The notes: generated by a model not told the origin, from the letters alone. A stretch of 11,051 bases of DNA from JACJWR01 sp964627505 (GCA_964627505.1 CAZVKB010000099.1:1-11051); one strand, 5' to 3'. Shown: positions 1 to 7,985, numbered from the stretch's first letter. Translations and numbers: made by a program.

Positions 1-804
1 GCCATCGCCGTGAAAGTCGATCCCGAAGTGCTCGTGATCGATGAGGTGATCGCGGTCGGTGACGAGGATTTCCAGCGCAAATGTTTCGACTACATCCACG
101 AGTTGCGGATGCGCGGGTCCACCGTGGTGATCGTCACGCACAGCCTGGGCATTGTCAGCGAACGCTGCGACTACGCAATGTGGCTTGACCACGGCGAAGT
201 CCAGGCCATCGATACTGGCCGGGCGATTGTCGACATGTATCTCGGCGAGGTCAACCGGGCTGAAGAAGAGCGGGTACCTGAAGACAACAAACGATCACTC
301 GCCGGACGGGAAGCGCACGATATAAGTGTGCAACGCATCGAGCTGCTGCAGGCTGGGGGAGAACCCGCTCCCTTCCTCACCACGGGCAAACCGGGCACCA
401 TCCGAATTCACTTCGAGTCGCGGGTGACTGCCGACAAGGTGGTGTTCGGTCTGGGGCTGTACACCCAAAATGCGATTAATGTAGCCGGCCCAAACTCTCG
501 ACGCATCGGCGACGTGAGGGTGGCTCCAGGGACGGGATTCATCGACTTCGCGATGGATTACGTGCCGTTTGCCCCGGACACGTATTTGCTGTCCACGGCA
601 GTTTTGCGGGATGGCGCTGAGGTTGAGATGCTGGACCGCGTTTTTGACGTCACTGTTCGTGGCAGCGCAGCTGGTGAACCCGGACTGGTATCGCTTCCGG
701 GTCGTTGGGTGCCACCCTTGATCACGCATGAAACTGCCCATGATGACGAACGGTCTGTAGCTGAAGGCGCTACACATTCGAAGGGAACACCGCGAAATGG
801 TTGA
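1..804 (+). CDS. ABC transporter ATP-binding protein, Wzt/TagH type, C-terminal part (5' end outside window)
   Basis: The frame is open from base 1, so the start, Walker A and signature motif lie upstream; 267 codons are visible. Numbered from base 1, the Walker B is VLVIDE (residues 10-15), followed by AVGDEDF (D-loop region) and the switch histidine in VTHS (H47). Walker B followed by AVGD is typical of polysaccharide-exporting ATPases (Wzt, TagH, RfbE), which power a membrane partner that moves lipid-linked glycan across the membrane. Residues about 100-245 form a beta-rich tail resembling the Wzt C-terminal domain, which in characterised systems binds the non-reducing end of the exported polymer. 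The permease is not in the window and probably lies upstream. The stop overlaps the methyltransferase start by 8 bp. The exporter class is secure; the exported polymer is unknown. Confidence 0.9.
   Translation, partial: AIAVKVDPEVLVIDEVIAVGDEDFQRKCFDYIHELRMRGSTVVIVTHSLGIVSERCDYAMWLDHGEVQAIDTGRAIVDMYLGEVNRAEEERVPEDNKRSLAGREAHDISVQRIELLQAGGEPAPFLTTGKPGTIRIHFESRVTADKVVFGLGLYTQNAINVAGPNSRRIGDVRVAPGTGFIDFAMDYVPFAPDTYLLSTAVLRDGAEVEMLDRVFDVTVRGSAAGEPGLVSLPGRWVPPLITHETAHDDERSVAEGATHSKGTPRNG
781..786 (+). promoter_or_regulatory. Ribosome binding site of the methyltransferase gene
   Basis: AAGGGA lies 10 bases before the ATG at 797, inside the end of the ABC ATPase gene. It supports 797 as the start and coupled translation of the two genes. 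Confidence 0.55.
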
Positions 805-2038
805 CATTGTTGGGTCGCACATTAAGCAACCTGAGGAACTCCTGGCCCGTGCCAATGACACCGTGACCGCACTTCCCGAAATTCGAGCTGGGCTGCGAGA
901 AATTCTAGCGGCGCTTGTGATGGGGAAACCCGAGCTCATTGACCTGAGCCTGGCACTGCCCGACCTCCAGCCGAATGTGGCGGAGGAGATCGGACTATTG
1001 CTGGCTAGTGACGCAGCTGCATCCGAGCAGGCCAAGGAGCTTGGCGATATTCTCCGCGCCAGTGACACGGATTCCGGACTGAATCCGGAAGTGATCGAGT
1101 GCTATCGCACGGCCTTTTATCTCAGCGACCGCTGGGAGGAGTATGCCAAGAACCCACTTTATGCGCGCTTTCTTGCGAACAAGGCTGGATTGCCTTTCGA
1201 TAAGTGGATTCACTATTTCGAGGTCTATCACCGCGTTCTCGCACCATATGTGGGACGACCGGTGCGCGTCCTGGAAATCGGAGTGTTCCACGGTGGCGGC
1301 TTAGAGCAGTTGCGGGCCTTGCTCGGCGCCCAGGCCGAACTCATTGGCATGGACATCGACCCTTCTTCGAAATTGGCCTGTGCGGGTCGTTTTGAGGTCG
1401 CTGTGGGCGACCAGACCGATCCGGATTTTCTGGCTCAAGTGGTAGCTGAATATGGCCCGTTTGACGTCATCATCGATGACGGCGGTCACACCATGCGGCA
1501 ACAAATCAGCTCGATCGAATTCCTCTTTCCGTCGTTGCAGGACGGTGGTGTCTACATAGTGGAAGATACCCACACGTCCTATTGGACACCTTTCCAAGAC
1601 GCTGACACGACTTTCATGGAGTGGGCCAAGCAGCGGGTAGATGACGTCAACGCTTATCACTTTTCCAAAGAACGTGACCTGAGCATCTGGACCACGTCCG
1701 TTTCCACAATGCAATTCTTTGACAGCATCGTGGTGTTCGAGAAGGCGAATCATCTGCCACCTTTCTGCGAGGTCGCCGGCACAGGCTCCTTCATTCACTT
1801 GGATCGCAATCCGCAACTGTGGTTGTTGGCGTATCGCGCGGCCTTGGAAGTCAGTCAGACGGAAGCCGATCGCATTCGGCAAGAGGCGCACAACCAGGTG
1901 TTAGCGGCGGAGGCAGCCCGCGCTACTGCGGATGCGGCGCGCCAAGGGCTGCAAGACACTTTGGATTCTGTCGAACACAGCGGATCGTGGCGATTAACTG
2001 CGCCCCTGAGAAAGTTGAAGCGAAAGACGACCACGTAG
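797..2038 (+). CDS. SAM-dependent methyltransferase with C-terminal coiled coil
   Basis: A 413-aa protein. Residues 1-130 are mostly helical with no recognised motif. A class I methyltransferase fold follows: SAM-binding motif I is VLEIGVFHGGG (residues 158-168), an acidic strand GMDIDP follows, then FDVIIDDGGH (222-231) and a later GGVYIVEDTHTSYW. The DDGGH pattern is seen in the macrocin O-methyltransferase/cephalosporin hydroxylase-like group, which often acts on sugars. Residues about 352-392 are rich in Ala, Glu, Gln and Arg and read as a coiled coil. The protein ends with SGSWRLTAPLR (395-405) and a basic tail; similar tails recur in glycan-assembly enzymes. The likely role is O-methylation of a sugar on the growing glycan, which is inferred. 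It overlaps the exporter ATPase by 8 bp, so the two are probably made together. Confidence 0.8.
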   Translation: MVDIVGSHIKQPEELLARANDTVTALPEIRAGLREILAALVMGKPELIDLSLALPDLQPNVAEEIGLLLASDAAASEQAKELGDILRASDTDSGLNPEVIECYRTAFYLSDRWEEYAKNPLYARFLANKAGLPFDKWIHYFEVYHRVLAPYVGRPVRVLEIGVFHGGGLEQLRALLGAQAELIGMDIDPSSKLACAGRFEVAVGDQTDPDFLAQVVAEYGPFDVIIDDGGHTMRQQISSIEFLFPSLQDGGVYIVEDTHTSYWTPFQDADTTFMEWAKQRVDDVNAYHFSKERDLSIWTTSVSTMQFFDSIVVFEKANHLPPFCEVAGTGSFIHLDRNPQLWLLAYRAALEVSQTEADRIRQEAHNQVLAAEAARATADAARQGLQDTLDSVEHSGSWRLTAPLRKLKRKTTT

Positions 2039-2080
2039 CGTCTGTTGCAGATCAGCCTCGGGGGACTTACTTGGAGCGCA

Positions 2081-2085
2081 GGGAG
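2081..2085 (+). promoter_or_regulatory. Ribosome binding site of the large GT2 gene
   Basis: GGGAG lies 5 bases before the ATG at 2091, in the 52-base gap after the methyltransferase gene. It supports this start over the next ATG at 2098, which is out of frame. I see no promoter or terminator in the gap. Confidence 0.5.
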
Positions 2086-2090
2086 TTGCC

Positions 2091-4049
2091 ATGCCACATG
2101 ATGAGCGTCCGACCGAACTCGACGTGTCGGTATGGCAGCGACTCGAGTCGGCCGCGGGGCGGCAATTGCAGAAACCGAAGTGGGCAGCCCGGGTTCGGCA
2201 GTTAGCTAGGTCGCAGCGCAGGATTACCGATCACTTGCTTGCTGCAACGGAACGTCTTGAGGGGTATATCGCCTTCCATTCGGCGTCCACCGAGCCGGAG
2301 CCGCCGGAAGGTGTCAGGGTGCTGCGCAGCTACTTCCGACATCTGCAGGCACATCTGCCCCATCTGAAACTGCAACCGGACTTCAGCATCCTGATCTACG
2401 TTGGCCAGGCCTCGCCGCAGGAAATGCGTCGCACGCTATCGAGCGTGGGGATGCAAGTGTATCCGCCGACAGATGTGTGCCTAGCAGTTCCCGAGTCACT
2501 GCCGGAACGCACAGCACAGGTGATCGCAGACTTTGCCTCAGCTCATCCAGGCTTGCTACAAACTGTCACTGTTGCGGGGTCAGCCGATGCGGCGTCAGGA
2601 TTCAATGAGTGTTTGGCCCTGGCCCAGGGCACCTGGTTCACCGTGCTCAACCCGGGCGATGTGTTGTTTCCCAATGCATTGGCCGAATTCGCCAAAAGGA
2701 TTAATGAAGAACACCACGCCACACATTCGTTGCCGCCGGCGCTGTTCAGCGATGTGCGAGTGGAAGGTGACACACCAGCTGATCGTTATGCCACTTTCTT
2801 GTCCGGGTGGTCGTGGTTCACTGCGGTCGGAAACTCAGCGTCCAGCAAACTTGTGGTATTTCAGAGCGCATCATCGAATCGGTGCGGCGACTTTCGGGAG
2901 GGCTTCGACGGAGCCGAGGTCCAGGATCTGCTGCTGCGGGTGGCAGACCACAGCGAACTGCTGCCCGTCCATCTACCCATCAGTGTTGGTCAACTCGCAC
3001 GAAGTAGTGAGTCGGCGCCGTTCACCGCCGCCTCGCTGGAGCAAGCCCAGCAGGGTTTGGTGCAAGCAGCTCAGGACTCCTGCAGCCGACGCGGATTGCC
3101 GGCGACGGCGAAGTCCTATGGAGTTGGCGGCAAAGTGCGCCTCCAGTTCGTACTCCCCGAACAGTTACCGCTGATTTCTATCGTCATACCCACGAAGAAT
3201 GGTCTGAACCTGCTCACCACCTGTATCAACTCAGTGCTGCAGCGAAGCAGCTACCCCAATTTCGAGGTCGTCCTGGTGGACAATGGCACCACCGATCCGA
3301 CGGTATGGGCGGAATACGAACGACTTCAGGCCAGCGACTCCAGAATCCGCGTCTACAGCGACCCGGGCTACTTTAACTTCGCCAGGTTGATCAATACGGG
3401 TGTTCAGGAAGCTGCCGGCGACTTCGTCGTCATGCTGAACAACGATGTCGAAGTGCTCACCCCAGACTGGCTCGAGCAGATGTTGATGTTCGCTCAGTTC
3501 CCGGACGTGGGCGCAGTCGGGGCCAAACTGCTCTACCCCAGTGGCGCTGTGCAGCATGGTGGAGTCGTCGGAGCAGGTCCACACATAGCCGCGCACTCTG
3601 GATTGGGGGCACCGGGCAACCGGGAACATTTCTTTGTTGATTGTGTGCATGAGGCGATCGCCGTCACTGGGGCTGCCCTGATGATCTCTAAGGAAGTTTT
3701 CCTCTCACTCGGACAATTGGATGAAGATTTTGTGCCCAATGCTTATGGGGACATTGATATTTGTTTGGAGCTGCGCCGGCGACAACGCGCAGTGGTGTAT
3801 ACCCCCTGGGCGGTCCTGATCCACCACGAGTCGGCGACCAGGCGACAAAATGTGGAATTGAGCGAAATCGTGTACATGCGCCGCAAGTGGGGTGCGGAGT
3901 TGCTTGACGACCCCTATCTCAACGTCAAACTGCGCAGAGACGGACACTACGTGCCTGATCCGATTCTGCAAAACCCGGAACCAAGTGCAGGTTTACTTGA
4001 ATACTGGTTACAGGCTGGCAGTTTTGAGGCGGATCACGAATGGGGTTAA
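2091..4049 (+). CDS. Family 2 glycosyltransferase with a degenerate N-terminal GT2 domain
   Basis: A 652-aa protein with two GT-A-like segments. The C-terminal one looks active: it begins LISIVIPTKNG (from residue 361), continues VVLVDNGTTD, and has the metal/nucleotide motif LNNDVEV (449-455; D452). It then shows TGAALMISKEVF and the acidic pair in YGDIDIC (D554, D556) before a conserved HHESATR. This is the rhamnosyltransferase-like GT2 pattern, using a nucleotide-sugar to extend a lipid-linked glycan on the cytoplasmic face of the membrane. The N-terminal segment starts at DFSILIYVGQ (97-106) and keeps only NPGD (187-190) where paired family members have a DHDD-like motif, so it is probably a non-catalytic relic or binding domain. 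No membrane segment is evident. The donor and acceptor cannot be told from sequence. It lies 25 bases before the next GT2 gene. Confidence 0.87.
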   Translation: MPHDERPTELDVSVWQRLESAAGRQLQKPKWAARVRQLARSQRRITDHLLAATERLEGYIAFHSASTEPEPPEGVRVLRSYFRHLQAHLPHLKLQPDFSILIYVGQASPQEMRRTLSSVGMQVYPPTDVCLAVPESLPERTAQVIADFASAHPGLLQTVTVAGSADAASGFNECLALAQGTWFTVLNPGDVLFPNALAEFAKRINEEHHATHSLPPALFSDVRVEGDTPADRYATFLSGWSWFTAVGNSASSKLVVFQSASSNRCGDFREGFDGAEVQDLLLRVADHSELLPVHLPISVGQLARSSESAPFTAASLEQAQQGLVQAAQDSCSRRGLPATAKSYGVGGKVRLQFVLPEQLPLISIVIPTKNGLNLLTTCINSVLQRSSYPNFEVVLVDNGTTDPTVWAEYERLQASDSRIRVYSDPGYFNFARLINTGVQEAAGDFVVMLNNDVEVLTPDWLEQMLMFAQFPDVGAVGAKLLYPSGAVQHGGVVGAGPHIAAHSGLGAPGNREHFFVDCVHEAIAVTGAALMISKEVFLSLGQLDEDFVPNAYGDIDICLELRRRQRAVVYTPWAVLIHHESATRRQNVELSEIVYMRRKWGAELLDDPYLNVKLRRDGHYVPDPILQNPEPSAGLLEYWLQAGSFEADHEWG

Positions 4050-4062
4050 CGGCGGTGTACAC

Positions 4063-4066
4063 AAGG
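4063..4066 (+). promoter_or_regulatory. Ribosome binding site deciding the start of the second GT2 gene
   Basis: AAGG lies 8 bases before the ATG at 4075. The same frame is open back to 3892, but that extension lies mostly inside the preceding gene and has no glycosyltransferase features, so the site favours 4075. Confidence 0.5.
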
Positions 4067-4074
4067 TTGAGCAC

Positions 4075-4992
4075 ATGAGTTTGAAGAATGTGGCGTCTCA
4101 TGGCTTATTGATCTACGAGGATTCCTCCGCCTTGGAGCGGGCCCGCTCTGCCACCGTGATGCAGCGGCAGCACACGCTAGCCGCGCAACCTGGAATCACC
4201 GTTGTCGTGCTTAACCTCAACAAGCCGGAGTTGATTGTGCCGCAGTTGGAGGTGCTGACTCAGGGGCGTCAGAGTTTCGCGGGATTGGGTTTGGGACTGC
4301 AGGTGATTGTCGGCGACACCGGTTCCACCGATCCGCAGGTCCTGGCTGCGTATCAACAGTTGGGCGATGAGATTACCGTGGTGCGGAATCTCGACTACCA
4401 CTTCTCGGCCTGCAACAACATCTGCGTATGGGATGACGCGGTGCACGAATACATCCTGTTCCTCAACAACGACGTCCTGCTGGACAGCGTTGAACCCATT
4501 CTGCAGATGTATCGCGAGTTTGAGTTGGGCGATCGACAGGTGGAATCTGGTCATGCCGTCCTCGATGCCACGCGGGTTGGCATCGTGGGCTTGCGCTTAG
4601 ACTTCCCCGACGATCGTGTGCAGCATCTGGGGATTGATTTCCTGCGCGCGGGTGAACTTACGGGTTTGCCCTATCACCCGAGTGCACTGGCACACATCCC
4701 CCACCGGCCAGGATTATCGTGGTCGAGCCTCGCGACGACGGGCGCAGCGCTGATGGTGCGGGCAGATCTGTTCGCAGCTGTCGGTGGCTTCGATGAAGGG
4801 TACGAGGCGGAATGTCAAGATGTTGATCTGTGTCTGGCTGTTCGGCGACTGGGGTATGGGATTCGTGTGGTAGACGCCGGTCCGGTGGTTCATTTGGAGA
4901 ACGCGACCCGCACTCGGGGCGAAGAAAGCAGCCGGGATCGGAGACTCTTTCTCCGCCGGTGGGGTTCATACCTTGCGGTGATCTGCCCATGA
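4075..4992 (+). CDS. Family 2 glycosyltransferase
   Basis: A 305-aa single-domain GT2. A leader of about 40 residues precedes the first strand, GITVVVLNLNKPE. Then come VIVGDTGSTD (nucleotide-binding Asp), LFLNNDV with the DxD-like N132-D133, a TGAALMVRADLF acceptor-loop motif, and CQDVDLCLAVRRLGY (D249, D251) near the end of the catalytic core. The protein ends shortly after FLRRWGSYL, as many GT2 rhamnosyl- or galactofuranosyltransferases do. It should add one sugar to the glycan; donor and linkage are unknown. Its order of motifs matches the C-terminal domain of the preceding gene, so the two may be old paralogues. The TGA overlaps the next ATG as ATGA, predicting coupled translation. Confidence 0.87.
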   Translation: MSLKNVASHGLLIYEDSSALERARSATVMQRQHTLAAQPGITVVVLNLNKPELIVPQLEVLTQGRQSFAGLGLGLQVIVGDTGSTDPQVLAAYQQLGDEITVVRNLDYHFSACNNICVWDDAVHEYILFLNNDVLLDSVEPILQMYREFELGDRQVESGHAVLDATRVGIVGLRLDFPDDRVQHLGIDFLRAGELTGLPYHPSALAHIPHRPGLSWSSLATTGAALMVRADLFAAVGGFDEGYEAECQDVDLCLAVRRLGYGIRVVDAGPVVHLENATRTRGEESSRDRRLFLRRWGSYLAVICP

Positions 4993-6191
4993 AGATTCTC
5001 ATGTTGACCCCAGTGATGCTCAAGGGGCACGGACTTCCCGAGGTAGTGGCAGCGTTGATCAAACCGCTCGAGGCCCTCGGCGTCACATGTGAAGTTGGTT
5101 GCATGGAGTCCGATGGCTCATTCGGTGATATCAAGGTGCACCGAATCGGGCCGGCAACCGGGGATGTCCAAGTGCTCCTCGACTGGGTAAAAGCTGATGT
5201 GGTGATCGCCCACGGCAGCCCCTACCACGAGGTACTACCGCACTTGCGTGGGCAGGGTATGACAGTGGCGTATGAACACGGGGAGCCGCCGCCGGAAATG
5301 TTCGAGTTGGACAGTGCCGCGCGAGCCAAGCGCATTCGCTCCAAGCGCGTACTGGTCTATCCACATGTGGATCATGTTGTGGCGATCAGCGAGTTTATTC
5401 GTCATGACATCAAGTGGCCGCAAGCCAACGTGATCTTCAACGGTGTCGATCACATCGCGGATCTGGGCGCCAAACCATGGCTACCGCCGTGGGACCCCAA
5501 CACGGGTCTGAAAATCGGGCTGCTCATGCGGCTAGGAGCAGGAGAAGCGAGATACAAGGGCAATGATGTGTTACCGGATCTGCGTCGGCTTGTGGCCGAG
5601 CGGGGAGTGCAAGCTAGCTGGCAGGTGATGGGACGTGGAACTAAGCAGGATGCCCAACTCCTGCGCGACCAGGGGTTTGAGGTGCATCTCAATGCCAGCG
5701 ATAGCGAGCGCGAGCGCTATTTGCGCGACATCGACGTGTTCGTCACTTTGAGCAAGTGGGAAGGCTGCAATTTGCCGCTGGTGGAGGCCGAGGCCTTGGG
5801 CACACCAGGGCTGGCGTTGGACACCGGATCGCATCCGGAAGTAAGCCCGCTGGTGTTTGCCAACCTTGACCTCATGGCGACACAAATCGCGGCGTACGCC
5901 GATTCGCCGGAGTTGCTCAGGGCCCATGGTGAGGATTGCTACACATTCGTCCGTTCGCGGATGTCGTGGAATGATGCGGCCGCCTCGCTGCTCACCCTTG
6001 TGGGCACCAAACCCGTGACGTGGCATGGGTCGCCTGGTCGCGCGCTCGCTTCCGGCTCAGCACTGGTGTGGGCTCGGACCACGACGAAATGGCAAAATGC
6101 CAGAGACTTACATGCGGCTGGTGGAATGCGTGCGGTGACTGAAGTAGCCCTGGGCAAGTTCCGAAGGAGAAAAGTTCGCGATGACCGGTAA
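4989..6191 (+). CDS. Family 4 glycosyltransferase (GT-B fold)
   Basis: A 400-aa protein. It opens with MKILMLTPVMLKGHGLPEVV, the first strand and donor-side loop of a GT-B enzyme. HVVAISEFIRHDIK and VIFNGVD mark the end of the N-terminal Rossmann half. The C-terminal half has a strand reading LKIGLLMRLG, the fragment WQVMGRG, and the EX7E motif EGCNLPLVE (E258 and E266) followed by AEALGTPGLAL. These define retaining GT4 transferases, which use GDP- or UDP-sugars. The last 60 residues are basic and may contact the membrane. The start is set by the ATGA junction at 4989; the frame is open farther upstream but would overlap the previous gene by about 160 bases. It overlaps fcl by 11 bp. GDP-fucose or GDP-mannose as donor is a guess from the neighbour only. 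Confidence 0.87.
   Translation: MKILMLTPVMLKGHGLPEVVAALIKPLEALGVTCEVGCMESDGSFGDIKVHRIGPATGDVQVLLDWVKADVVIAHGSPYHEVLPHLRGQGMTVAYEHGEPPPEMFELDSAARAKRIRSKRVLVYPHVDHVVAISEFIRHDIKWPQANVIFNGVDHIADLGAKPWLPPWDPNTGLKIGLLMRLGAGEARYKGNDVLPDLRRLVAERGVQASWQVMGRGTKQDAQLLRDQGFEVHLNASDSERERYLRDIDVFVTLSKWEGCNLPLVEAEALGTPGLALDTGSHPEVSPLVFANLDLMATQIAAYADSPELLRAHGEDCYTFVRSRMSWNDAAASLLTLVGTKPVTWHGSPGRALASGSALVWARTTTKWQNARDLHAAGGMRAVTEVALGKFRRRKVRDDR
6164..6169 (+). promoter_or_regulatory. Ribosome binding site of fcl
   Basis: AAGGAG, the strongest Shine-Dalgarno match in the operon, lies 11 bases before the ATG at 6181 and within the end of the GT4 gene. It supports independent re-initiation at fcl as well as coupling. 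Confidence 0.55.
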
Positions 6192-7143
6192 ATACGCCGC
6201 GGATTTGTCCACGGACACCCCGATCTACGTCGCCGGTCACGCAGGCTTGGTGGGGTCGTCGATCTGGCGGCATCTGGCCGACCGGGGCCACCAAAATCTG
6301 ATTGGGTGGCGTTCGGCGGAGGTGGACCTCACCGACCGCGACGCAACGATGGACGCCATCACCACGACAAAGCCAGCTGTCGTGATAGATGCCGCCGCAC
6401 GGGTGGGCGGCATCCTCGCCAACGACTCCCGGCCGGTGGATTTCTTGAACGACAATCTGCGCATCCAGACCAACCTGTTTGAGGCGGCGCACGCTGCGGA
6501 TGTCGACAGGTTGCTGTTCCTCGGTTCGTCGTGCATTTACCCCAAACTCGCGCCGCAGCCCATCAAAGAGGACTACCTGCTCACCGGCCACCTTGAACCC
6601 ACCAACGACGCTTACGCCATCGCGAAGATCGCCGGGATCATCGCCGTGGCATCCTACCGGCGCCAGTTCGGCCGGCACTGGATTTCGGCCATGCCCACCA
6701 ACCTGTACGGCCCCGGTGACAACTTCGACCTCGCCAGTTCGCATGTGCTGCCGGCGATGATCCGCAAGTTCCACGAGGCATCGATCACTGGTGACTCGGT
6801 AACGCTGTGGGGTTCCGGGACGCCGCGGCGGGAGTTCCTGCACACTGACGACCTCGCCGCAGCCGCGGTGCATCTGCTGCGGCACTACGACAGCCCCACG
6901 ACCATCAACGTCGGGGTCGGGGAAGACGTGTCGATCGCCGAACTCGCCGGGATCATCGCTGACGTCACCGGTTTTGCCGGCGAGGTGGTGTGGGATCGGT
7001 CCAAGCCGGATGGGACGCCGCGCAAACTCCTCGACGTCACCCGCCTGCACGACACCGGTTGGAGCGCCCAGATCCCGCTGCGTGACGGCATTGCGCAGAC
7101 CTACGAGTGGTACCTGGCCAACGGCGCACTGGCGCGCGGATGA
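6181..7143 (+). CDS. fcl: GDP-L-fucose synthase
   Basis: A 320-aa short-chain dehydrogenase/epimerase that turns GDP-4-keto-6-deoxy-D-mannose into GDP-L-fucose by 3,5-epimerisation and NADPH-dependent 4-reduction. The nucleotide-binding motif is GHAGLVG (G19, G22, G25). LGSSCIYPKLAPQP and LEPTNDAYAIAKIAGI are hallmark stretches of this family. S116, C118, Y145, K149 and H188 fall at a constant offset of 9 from Ser107, Cys109, Tyr136, Lys140 and His179 of the E. coli enzyme, so the whole catalytic set is present. The length is normal. Its partner GDP-mannose 4,6-dehydratase (gmd) is not in the window. The gene implies fucose, or a related 6-deoxy sugar, in the product. It starts 11 bp inside the GT4 gene and ends in an ATGA overlap with the GT26 gene. 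Confidence 0.93.
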   Translation: MTGKYAADLSTDTPIYVAGHAGLVGSSIWRHLADRGHQNLIGWRSAEVDLTDRDATMDAITTTKPAVVIDAAARVGGILANDSRPVDFLNDNLRIQTNLFEAAHAADVDRLLFLGSSCIYPKLAPQPIKEDYLLTGHLEPTNDAYAIAKIAGIIAVASYRRQFGRHWISAMPTNLYGPGDNFDLASSHVLPAMIRKFHEASITGDSVTLWGSGTPRREFLHTDDLAAAAVHLLRHYDSPTTINVGVGEDVSIAELAGIIADVTGFAGEVVWDRSKPDGTPRKLLDVTRLHDTGWSAQIPLRDGIAQTYEWYLANGALARG

Positions 7144-7985
7144 CCACAGATCTGCAGAGTCTGCCCGCGGCCTCAGTAGGTGGGGTGAGGTTCCGGGTAG
7201 CGCCGCTTGGGGATGCCGTGGCTGCGGTGGTGGCGTCGGCAGCGCAGGTGGGTGACTATGGCGATGCAGGTGGTGTCGGCGTTGCCGAAGACGGGCCCGG
7301 CGGAGGTGAAGTTGGTGGCGGGGTGCCGGTGCACTTCGCCAACGCCTACACGGTGGCGCTGGCCGATTCCGACCCTGGCTACCAACGACTCTTCACGGGC
7401 CCTGATTCTGTGGTGTTCACCGACGGTATGCCCGTGGCCTGGTTCGGTCGGCGCTACTTCCCAGGCTTGGCGGGGCAGTGGCAGCGTGTGTATGGACCAG
7501 ACGTGATGACCGGTGTGCTGGCCGCATCCGGCGCCGACGGGCCGCGGCACTACCTGCTCGGCGGCTCGCTTGAGACGCTCGAGTTACTCACCCAGGCCAT
7601 CGCGCGGCGGTGGCCAGCTGCCCAGGTGGTCGGCGCGGAGAGTCCACCGTTCCGGGCGTTGAGTACGGCGGAGTTGGCCGAGCGCGATCAGCGGATTCGC
7701 GCCTCTGGCGCGACCGTGGTGTGGGTGGGCCTCGGTACGCCGAAACAGGATTGGGAAGTGGCGCGATTGGCATCGGAGGTGCCGGTGGTGGTCATGGCGG
7801 TGGGGGCAGCATTCGACTTCCTAGCCCAGACCAAGCCGCAGGCGCCGGTATGGATGCAGCGTTCGGGGATGGAGTGGGCCTACCGCCTGGGGTCGGAACC
7901 GCGACGTTTGAGCAAGCGGTATCTGTGGGGCAACCCCCGATTTGTGATGGCCGCCGTGCGACATCGCCCTCGGCGAGCTCATTAA
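7140..7985 (+). CDS. WecG/TagA/CpsF family glycosyltransferase (GT26)
   Basis: A 281-aa protein of the family that adds the second sugar, classically ManNAc or ManNAcA, to a polyprenyl-diphosphate-linked first sugar at the membrane. Visible family motifs are FANAYTVALA (66-75), FTDGMP with D95 (probably the catalytic-base position), a YGPDVM loop, VGLGTPKQDWE (Q203) and VGAAFDFLA. The C-terminal pattern is GMEWAYRLGSEPRRL...RYLWGNPRF, which in TagA belongs to the membrane-targeting appendage. Residues about 36-61 are a glycine-rich insertion, roughly 20 residues longer than usual between the first helix and the NAYTV strand. The start at 7140 forms an ATGA overlap with fcl; an in-frame GTG at 7107 has no better ribosome site. 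This is the last gene of the operon. The acceptor and sugar are not determined. Confidence 0.9.
   Translation: MTTDLQSLPAASVGGVRFRVAPLGDAVAAVVASAAQVGDYGDAGGVGVAEDGPGGGEVGGGVPVHFANAYTVALADSDPGYQRLFTGPDSVVFTDGMPVAWFGRRYFPGLAGQWQRVYGPDVMTGVLAASGADGPRHYLLGGSLETLELLTQAIARRWPAAQVVGAESPPFRALSTAELAERDQRIRASGATVVWVGLGTPKQDWEVARLASEVPVVVMAVGAAFDFLAQTKPQAPVWMQRSGMEWAYRLGSEPRRLSKRYLWGNPRFVMAAVRHRPRRAH

Noticed and set aside
295..1068. A 257-aa - strand open frame
   Set aside because: It crosses two well-supported + strand genes and has a low-complexity Ser/Arg-rich composition typical of shadow frames.
3892..4074. Upstream extension of the second GT2 gene
   Set aside because: It overlaps the preceding gene by 158 bases, shows no GT features, and an ATG with a ribosome site exists at 4075.
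4830..4988. Upstream extension of the GT4 gene
   Set aside because: MKILMLTP at 4989 is the natural GT-B N-terminus and forms an ATGA junction with the previous gene.
5992..7050. A 352-aa - strand open frame opposite fcl
   Set aside because: fcl has complete family motifs on the + strand; the opposite frame is open because of high GC and has no recognisable domain.
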